Assembly: GCA_021029095.1 (NCBI GenBank)
Contig: JAJOHG010000075.1
Span: forward strand, 1-64,000
Origin: Phellopilus nigrolimitatus
Lineage: Eukaryota > Basidiomycota > Agaricomycetes > Hymenochaetales > Hymenochaetaceae
Reading direction: 5' to 3'
DNA length: 64,000 bases
Shown here: positions 56,691 through 64,000 of the stretch, in pieces
How positions within the stretch are numbered: position 1 is the stretch's first letter
Layout of the letters: every line of letters starts with the position of its first letter
Program-made: the position numbers and the translations under genes
The notes under the pieces: model-generated
Told to the model about the DNA's origin: nothing
Database searches by the model: none
Seen by the model: only the letters and a program-made list of their open reading frames with translations

Positions 56691-58379
56691 TCAGAAGCCC
56701 CCGCGTCTAGCCCGGCGTACGGCGGACCTTGTCCTCATAGCAGCCCCCATATCCTCGCGGGCGCGGGCACGCGTCAGCCTCATCTCAATGCTCGGCCGCA
56801 CTTGCCTACGTGGCGTGGGTGGCCTAGGGCACGATGAAGTGACGCTCCTGCGCGTTGGTGTCATTTCCAAAGTCGCAAGTTGCGCCGCTCTGCGGGACGG
56901 GCCAGAGGCTTCCTCTAGCGGGACAGACCTACTCGGCCCAGCCTGTGGAGTTGTGTCGCGGAAACTAACGGAGTGAGGATGAGGGAACTCGTTCTGTGTA
57001 GGAAAAGGATGTAGCGTCTGCGGAGGAAATAGACCCCGATTCTTAGCGTCCTCGCGCATTTCTTTCATGCGTGCCTCCACCTGTGCTTGTGTGTCTGGGT
57101 GCTCAAAGTCAAAGTCGCGCGGCTCCGCCGACTCAGAGCGCCTGCTAAGAGCCTTCTTCGTACTAAGTCCCGAGAAATCTGTCTGAACGTCACGTTCGAG
57201 TCCGGGTTGGACGGCAGTCTGGACTTGTTGGTGATAGTGGGGTGTACTGGATACTGTCTCCGTCGTCATACCTGAGAGATCTGTCATAGCACCGACGCTC
57301 GTTTCGCGTTCAAACGCGGGGCGGATTTGTTGGCGGGAAAAGTGAGGCGTGCTTGATACTGTCTCCGTCGTAATTCCCGAGAGGTTGGTCATAACACTAA
57401 CGCTCTTTTCACGTTCAAGCTGGGAGGATCCGTGAGACTGGAGTTGGAGCGGTTGAGCTTGCTGGTTGTGATGGTCTCGGGTGGAGGACTCAGCCGAAGG
57501 AAGTGGATTTCCTTGCGCGTCGCACTCAATTATCTCGCTAGGATCCTCCGAGACTGCCCGGCGGGTGCACCGAGTCGACGATGCCAACATATGGGATGCG
57601 CTCGCCAGGGTCGGGTTCGCGGTCGAGAACATACGCTGGGTGGGTGTCCGAGCGCGTGGCCCATCTTCGTCCATGTCCTCGTCCGCGTCCATGTCATCGC
57701 CCGCAATATCGTCGAGACTTCCAGCCGAGATACTACTCGCACCTTGCAGCTGTCTGGCGTAGACGTCCACATCACCCATCTCGCTGTCGCCGCTGGAGAC
57801 AGAGCTGCCTGATACCGAGCCTTCGCGCTCGCGCTTAGCCATGGCTTCCTCGAGTTCTGCAAGACGTCGGTACACCTCGTCACGTTTCTTCGCGAGTATT
57901 GCAAGTTCCCTCTTGTGGATATGTTCTTCGAGCCGTTCATAATAGACTCTTGCCTGCTCACGTTGCCTTTCATCCTCCGTCGCGAGTGCGCGGTTGACAT
58001 CAAGCATCTCAAGGGCTCCAGTAGAAAGTCGCGCGGGAGCAAGCGCGCCGGACGACGTACTATCGAAGCGTTGCGCATGCGCAACACTGTTGAGAGGATG
58101 GTTCGTCACCGTGTGAGCGGTCGTGGAAGCCTGGTCAGGCGGCGGGGCGCTGAGCTCCCTCGCGCCATTGTTGTCAAGTAGGTTCGTGTAGAGATTCTGC
58201 CCAGCGGAGATTCCGGGGATGTCGTAGAAAACATTAAGACGCGTGGCTTCGCTTAGAGTACCCGTGGCTGCCTGGATGAGGAAACCTTTGCTGTCAATTT
58301 CATGGCGTATCGAACCGGCCTCGCCCATGCTACTTGGGGTGACGGGGAGCGAAGCTGGATGGTCGGAAGAGGTAGGCAT
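56691..58379 (-). CDS. hypothetical coiled-coil protein (562 aa)
   Basis: This single-exon minus-strand ORF starts with MPTSSDHPASLPVTPSSMGE. Residues about 22-75 form a folded-looking part (HEIDSKGFLIQAATGTLSEA, ending LLDNNGAREL). Residues about 128-190 are a strongly charged coiled coil (RLEEHIHKRELAILAKKRDE and RRLAELEEAMAKRERE). An acidic Met/Asp-rich stretch follows. Then come three imperfect copies of a unit with a core like VMTNLSGITTETVSSTPH at about 330-425, and an Arg-rich end. No enzyme motif is visible and I do not recognise a family. Gene and P450 are collinear on the minus strand inside the segment proposed to be inverted. Confidence 0.75.
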   Translation of the reverse strand: MPTSSDHPASLPVTPSSMGEAGSIRHEIDSKGFLIQAATGTLSEATRLNVFYDIPGISAGQNLYTNLLDNNGARELSAPPPDQASTTAHTVTNHPLNSVAHAQRFDSTSSGALAPARLSTGALEMLDVNRALATEDERQREQARVYYERLEEHIHKRELAILAKKRDEVYRRLAELEEAMAKREREGSVSGSSVSSGDSEMGDVDVYARQLQGASSISAGSLDDIAGDDMDADEDMDEDGPRARTPTQRMFSTANPTLASASHMLASSTRCTRRAVSEDPSEIIECDAQGNPLPSAESSTRDHHNQQAQPLQLQSHGSSQLEREKSVSVMTNLSGITTETVSSTPHFSRQQIRPAFERETSVGAMTDLSGMTTETVSSTPHYHQQVQTAVQPGLERDVQTDFSGLSTKKALSRRSESAEPRDFDFEHPDTQAQVEARMKEMREDAKNRGLFPPQTLHPFPTQNEFPHPHSVSFRDTTPQAGPSRSVPLEEASGPSRRAAQLATLEMTPTRRSVTSSCPRPPTPRRQVRPSIEMRLTRARAREDMGAAMRTRSAVRRARRGGF

Positions 58380-59895
58380 CGTACGAATATGGCGTTGGTA
58401 GTCGTTGGTTTTGGTTGATTTAGTATGAGCTGGGAGAAATGAGGGAGATGTTTAGCATTAGTCAAGTATAACGAATTCCATTGGAATCAGACGCACAGTA
58501 AGATCCAGATATACTAGAAGTCCAACTCTTTACAATTCCGAGTCTAAAAGTCGATGGTCTTGAGGTGGTTAGTATCCAAACTGGCGTGAAACAGCTCGAA
58601 CTTATATACCTCAGTATCGACCACATGCACGTGGTGAGTGGCTCCATCAACAGGTGCACGCCTAGACCGTGGGTGAATGAACGAGCCCGGGGACCCCGAA
58701 CTTCGGAAGTCAAGGCTATAGACGTCAAAGCAAGCCACATCAGTTGCCTTCGTGGAAACCATTGTATAATAATGTGAGAAAAAGATCATAATCAAAGCGC
58801 AATAGGAGTGCAGAGTAGCTTAGGCCTCGAGCCAAACATACACATACATGAACGTACCCAGACTGAAAATCGAATTTCGTTGCAACATGGACGATGTAGA
58901 CTTCAAACGCAGCTCGTGACTGAATTAATTCACCGCGAACTTCCTAAGAAGAACATGTTAAATGTCACAGCTACTGAGTTGTTCTTTTTTTCAGACGAGG
59001 CCAATTGCAGCGCGCCAGCAAAAAAGCTTTACCAGCAGAGTCAGGAGCAGAGCAAGCAACAACGGTAGGTGCGCACAGCATGTTATTCCACGCGGTTTGA
59101 GTGAGAGGCTAGGGAAAGCATATTTGATGACTGAAACATCCACTGAGTTTTGTGGGAAGACGCTTTACGTGGTCGTACGAAAACAGGAGCAGTTCCGAAG
59201 ACCTAGCAAGCAGTCGTCGACGCCAGTGAAAACGGTGGAATACACATCAATTCGCTGAACACGCAGAATCAGGGTAACTTGACCATGAATGCTTGCGTCG
59301 ACATAAGTGCTCAGCAATATGGTCGTCTGCGCCTTGCTTGGTCCCGAGGAAAATAACTGTTCGCGATGACACAAAGCTTCGAAGCTCGGCAATCACGAGC
59401 TTTATCTCAAGAGTCGACGAAACATGACCTTCAGAAATGGTCTATATCTATCGACGTAAATTCGACAGCTTGTTGTTCCTTCATCAGAAACCATAACTCT
59501 GATTTTTATTTATTAAAATACGAGGGGCGTGATCACCAGAAATTGCACACAGAGTATCAATTTGTCGCATTCGCAGTGGTGAGCCGAGGGCAAACACGAT
59601 ACATAAGGAGATTCAAAATATCAACCGATCCGTCCGTATCCCCGAAACAGTTTCTGCATGTTCACCGAAACTCCAATATTACTCCTACTCACTCTCGTCG
59701 TGGTTGTAGGTGAACTGCATTTCAAAATCCTGCACCAGCGGAACAGCGACCGTACGTACTGTATCCCGACACAGTATTGCTTATGTGGAAGATTCTGCGG
59801 AAAAGAAGGAAAACTACAATTTATAAACGTATATGAGAACAAAGAGATTGGTTCCATGTAGTCATGTTCAGTGGTGCGAGCCGAAAACACATCCT
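58380..59895. other. intergenic
   Basis: Between the 562-residue gene and the end of the P450 gene. A minus-strand frame at 58,544-58,795 and a few short plus-strand frames lack any supporting motif. Confidence 0.5.
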
Positions 59896-62196
59896 TCAAA
59901 TTCTCGATTCCAACACGACGGGCAATTTGCCAGTCTTCATTGTAAACCAATCCTCCAACTTTTCCTCCCACTCATGTGGGTCGTAACCATCGGTGAAATG
60001 GACCTCGAAGCGCTGGATAATCAGGGCAACGACCATGCGTAACTCTGTAAGCGCAAGACTACGCCCTGCACAGTTTGCTGGGCCATACGAGAAGGGAATG
60101 AACGCCGCCGTGTTCGTAATCACTTCTAGGTCACCCGACTTCGAGTTGGTCAAGATTTCTGAGGCCTTCTTTTGTGAGTCCTTCATAGCGCTCGAGCGAA
60201 GCCAGCGTTCCGGCCAAAACGCGTCAGGTGAGGGATGGAAGTAGCGTGGGTCGCGGTGGAGAGCGTACGGTGGAACGACGATAGCTGTGCCCTCAGGGAT
60301 GAATCTATGAACACAACGGAGATAAGTAAAATCGGCAATTGAAGCTGTGTTGTTTCGAACCTGTCTCCTACCCATTTCCCTCCGCTTCCTGCTTCTGGAG
60401 CGCGCTGTAAAGAGGTGGCCACCGCAGGTTGGAGGCGCATACTTTCGTTACTTTCACGCTGCCTTTCAGTAAAAAGGCTCAAACGATATAAGCAGAAACA
60501 AATAGGCTCACATAATGGCGTTGAGGAATTCCATTTCAATGAGCTTCGTGGAGTCTAGTGGATCGCCCTCGCCAGGAGGGAAAACCGAGTCTACTTCCTT
60601 TTGGAGGCGCATGTAGTCGCTCGGATGCGTGAGCAAGTAGTAAAAAATCCCGCCGAGTGTCGAGGAAGTCGTATCAGATCCGGCAACAACAGCGAGCGCG
60701 CCATTTGAGACGATCTCTGCTTCCACGGGCGGCGTCTTCTCGACCCCATCTTCGTCAATCTACGATTACGGGCGTAAGCGCACAAATACACACTTTACTC
60801 GGAGAAATCTCAAAACAAATGTTGCTCACGAGATAAGAAAATAAGTCTTTCAGAAGAGATCCATTCCTCAAACGTATTCGAGCCTTCTCACTACAGAATG
60901 CGCGAAAGCGATCTATGTTTTCTGTGAGGCTCGGAATACTGTAAAAGAGGTACGATAGCCACGGAAGATGCTGCAAGACAGCGAGGGGTCTAAATACAAA
61001 TGTTAGCTGAATGTCTGCGCGTTGTCAGGAATAACACGCACTCTAAAGCAGCTTGTAACATTGTAAATACTCCTTCTTTGTCTCCGCCTTCGCGCATAAG
61101 TTCAAACCCGCCCCCAAAGCTGCAGTATTCAAATAAGTAAGAGTTTAAGATAGACGGTTTAGAACAGATTGATCCTTACGCCATGTCACCCATGAAATCC
61201 GTTCTGTTGAGAGTGATCAATATGCATTTTCCTTTCAAATCAAACAAGGATAAGACAAGATCGATTACTTACGTAAAGAAGATAAACCAGGATGCTAAGT
61301 CGACCTCGAGCTTACGTTTCTCTAATTCTCCTACAAGCTGTAAAGCACGCCTCACTACAATGGGTTCGTAACCTTTGACACCTGCTGTATTGAACGCGCG
61401 ATTCCACGGCTTCCGACTCCGTGCATGCTCGTGCGCACTGCGAATCGCAATGAGTGGCGGCGTAGTACCCGGACGAGTACGACCAGACCAAACTAAATGG
61501 ACAGGGATCACAAGGGCGGGAATAAAAACATAATTCGGTATTCTCGCAAATATAGGTTACTTACTCGGTCCTTTCGCCATACCGTCTGCGCCTAGGATAT
61601 CTGGAATCGCGCTCGCATCTGCTACAGAGAGCTCATTCGGTCCTAGCGATGCAGAAAGAAGTTTTTCATAGACACCGGGATGAAGGGAAGTAATACGTCA
61701 ACTTACCAGCACGGACATACGGCCCATATCGATCGTGAAGCTGTTTATGATAGACGTGGTTCTTTCCTTTTGCCATCATCCACGCGGCCCAGAATTTTGA
61801 GACCTTCGCGAGCAGCGGCCCTGGGTACTGTGCGAGTGGGTGCCATGGGGAGAGGCGATAGACGACTATACTCGTAGCCAACGCTAAGTAGAATAAGGCG
61901 AAGGAGCTCAAACATGCAAGGAGAGCGGATTTGGGAAAGTGACTGATGTAGAAGAACGCAGGAAGAGTAGGGGCAACGACTAGCAGGAGTATGTTGACGA
62001 ACAGATGACGGGTATCAATATCGTATCGCTTGTAGATTGCATGCACGATCTATAATAGTGAGAGATTCGTGATCAGAAATTTGTTAAGAGACGACGAGAA
62101 ACCAATACTCGCCAGAGCACACGCCACGTCGGAGACAAGCGCATCACGGAGTGGAAGGTTTGGCAGGTCGAATACGGGGGGCAACGCGATATCCAT
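59896..62196 (-). CDS. cytochrome P450 monooxygenase
   Basis: This is a complete-looking fungal P450 of about ten exons. An N-terminal part with two or three hydrophobic helices (LFVNILLLVVAPTLPAFF, then ALFYLALATSIVVYRL) anchors it in the ER membrane and is followed by the Pro-rich hinge HPLAQYPGPLL. Next come PNELSVADASAIPDILGADG, RKPWNRAFNTAGVKGYEP, the oxygen-binding I-helix motif AGSDTTSS, the ExxR motif in ESMRLQP, VVPPYALHRDPRYFHP with PERW, and the heme-thiolate motif FSYGPANCAGRSLA. The chain ends GKLPVVLESRI. All key residues are present, so it is probably active. Such enzymes hydroxylate small hydrophobic substrates; the substrate and CYP family cannot be told. The first exon (ATG at 62,196) is the least certain, as its splice site into the helix exon is unclear. 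Confidence 0.92.
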
Positions 62197-63159
62197 ACCG
62201 CCAAATTAATACCTAACCAGGTTCTACCGCTGATGACACTTCAGAGATTCAAAGACTTTCCAAAAGGTCAGACAAGCTGCAGACTGGATTTGACTTCTAC
62301 AAATTCTCGTTTTCTCGTTTATATTGGGCGCTGTCTCGGGCATCGGTCAACAGTCATACGCATCCCGGAAGCAATTTGTCACGAATGACTGACAGATGCG
62401 CCGTCTATGCGCCGAGAGAAGGCTTCCCGCTTAGTGTTAAACGTCGCAGCTAGACTGCAGGCGCCGCCTACCGCGGAGTACATGACTACAAACGCTCTGT
62501 CTTCAGTATTGCATGTATCCGGAGGCTTCATAGACAATACCATCAGTCATCGATGAACTTTATATAGGTCCTTGAAGACAAATCAAGTTACTCACTTGGC
62601 AATCAGCTTGTACTAACAATAGTTGTGGCGAGTCAATTGTGTATTCCTGACGTATCTACCTTCGGCCATGCTGCAGAGAATGCCGATTTCCGAGCTTATG
62701 AGCACCAATAGCCCGTAAAACGTAATGAATGAGCTGGTAAAAGTGGACGGCAACATACGCATTTCAAACGATCCTCAAATAATGTCTATTCCTCGTTACG
62801 TATGAGATTGAGGCATGCTAGGAAACGTTCGTAAGAACCATGGTATTAATGAGATCGCTCCTTTAGAATAAAAGCAATATTTACCATCGTAAGGTGAACG
62901 TATGCAATATAACTGAACCATGTGCCTCAGCCCGCTTCTCTTTTCATATCTTGACAAGAACCTTTCTGAGCTGGTGTCATTAAAGATTTCTACTGCTGTC
63001 GGTTCTGTGTCGTTAGGTCGTCAGTCAGCTATACTCTGAAACCAAATTGACCTTCTCACGCCATTTCTGTAGAATCATGACCCAATAGCCGCTGCAAGCA
63101 CAGAAAAAGTCAGACAGCAGCGACGAGGAGACATATGATTAGGACGCAGACAAGTTATA
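62197..63159. other. intergenic, with the proposed inversion edge at its right end
   Basis: The upstream region of the P450 gene, followed by about 0.6 kb with no coding potential that I can support, up to the breakpoint of the sedolisin gene. Confidence 0.5.
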
Positions 63160-64000
63160 ACCTTCAGGAGTATTCTCGTTCTGAACATATGAAGTCGTGA
63201 GAGTATGAGGCGGGTTGGTTTCATTCAGAAGGAAATTGACTGCATCAAGTAATCCATCAAGCGCGTCCGAGACATTAGATTTCACGCCGACAGAGATGAA
63301 CGTTGTTGGCACATCGCTAAGTGATCCATTCGAGGACTGCGTCGCCAGCGTGGCTGGAAACCCGTAGAGTGCCTGAAGGCAGGCGGGAGTGATTTTGAAG
63401 TTGCAGGAAGAAGGCACATTCTGACGCGCGGTAAGGGATTTCTCTGATACGATAATGTTTGAAAGAGGCGAGGAGATGATAGGACCGTGAGAAACGGGGT
63501 TTTCGAACCTAATAAATGGTTAGAGTGGATTCACCATTTGATAGAAGAAGCATACGTGATTGTCGGATGAACAAGTTCGAGATGGGCCCGGAGCTCAGTG
63601 GGGATGGAGTAAGCGAGGGTACGGACAAATTTCTTTCCAGTCTCGACGTGCTGAAAGACGGAGAAATTCGCATGGAACATCTCATTGGCCTTGCTGACGG
63701 GTACAGAGAACGCGAGCCAATCCCCTGCAGGAGATATAGGCTTTGCTGACACGCCATAGGATGCAAGGAACTCGTTTACAATCGAGACCGACTTTGAGGT
63801 AGGTTTCACGAACGCCTCCACCTATACTGCTTGTCAGATGCTGACATAAAAAGTGAAATTTAGTTATACTCACCTCTTCCTTCGTAAGGTAATAACCACG
63901 GAATGGGCCGCCGTGCAAGCTGACATTATAGAAAGCCTGTTCGAGACCTGCGATATCACTGTTCAAAAGAGCAAGACGCAGGTTGAGAACGTGTTCCGCA
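63160..64000 (-). pseudogene. sedolisin (S53 peptidase), 5' half only, internally deleted
   Basis: The frame enters at the right edge (the start is outside the window) in the pro-kumamolisin activation domain: NLRLALLNSDIAGLEQAFYN, GYYLTKEE, then VEAFVKPTSKSVSIVNEFLA and VSKANEMFHANFSVFQHVET. Introns are 63,822-63,873 and 63,509-63,555. After the propeptide (PTITFENPVSHG) the mature enzyme starts ITPACLQALYGFPATLATQS. It jumps at about 63,318 from SSNGSLS to DVPTTFISVG, leaving out some 60 residues that normally carry the catalytic Glu and Asp (the EANLD motif). It then runs LLDAVNFLLNETNPPHTLTT, with SYVQNENTPE after it, to about 63,160, where similarity ends. The following residues match those at 55,290 on the other strand. 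Confidence 0.88.

Overview
The window comes from a filamentous basidiomycete, most likely an agaricomycete. Every gene I could follow is cut by many 47-57 bp GT-AG introns, and the recognisable families are typical of such genomes: DUF6533-like membrane proteins, sedolisin, a fungal P450, DDE transposases and a type-IVb GATA-like finger. I see no prokaryotic features, and there is no rRNA, tRNA or CRISPR array that I can support.

Bases 1-41,300 are a tandem array of five complete composite units and one partial unit. Each unit has a GC-rich, decaying plus-strand gene for an Ala/Ser/Thr-rich protein. Facing it is an AT-rich minus-strand gene for a DUF6533-like membrane protein (5178-6800, 15689-17299, 21656-23293, 28415-30041, 36746-38373). 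Units are joined by one of two spacer types, called here alpha and beta. The membrane-protein exons stay open in four copies, while the GC-rich genes carry different indels and stops. The array has taken insertions that can be dated against its sister units: an 831 bp TIR element with a 3-bp target duplication (4248-5078), a 3,577 bp two-gene DNA transposon (8802-12378), and a block of about 1 kb carrying a BUB3 gene fragment (about 32,680-33,735).

The two-gene transposon is the best candidate for an undescribed system. It has TIRs of about 158 bp, a TA target duplication, an intact 345-residue DD34E (IS630/Tc1-type) transposase, and a convergent intact 505-residue second protein with a Cys/His cluster and a possible C-terminal SAM-like fold. 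Each TIR holds three direct repeats spaced exactly 19 bp apart.

Bases 42,800-50,200 are a minus-strand mosaic of damaged host genes: a small coiled-coil gene with an early stop, a GATA-like zinc-finger gene with frameshifts, a WDR48/Bun107-like gene with nonsense codons and a micro-inversion, and a beta-mannosidase fragment. Bases 50,200-55,250 are mostly intergenic. From 55,250 to the end, a sedolisin gene appears split in two by a 7.9 kb inversion. Its 3' half is on the plus strand at 55.3-56.07 kb and its 5' half on the minus strand at 63.16-64 kb. Between the halves lie an apparently intact cytochrome P450 gene and a 562-residue coiled-coil protein gene. Overall the window looks like a repeat-rich, rearranging accessory region.
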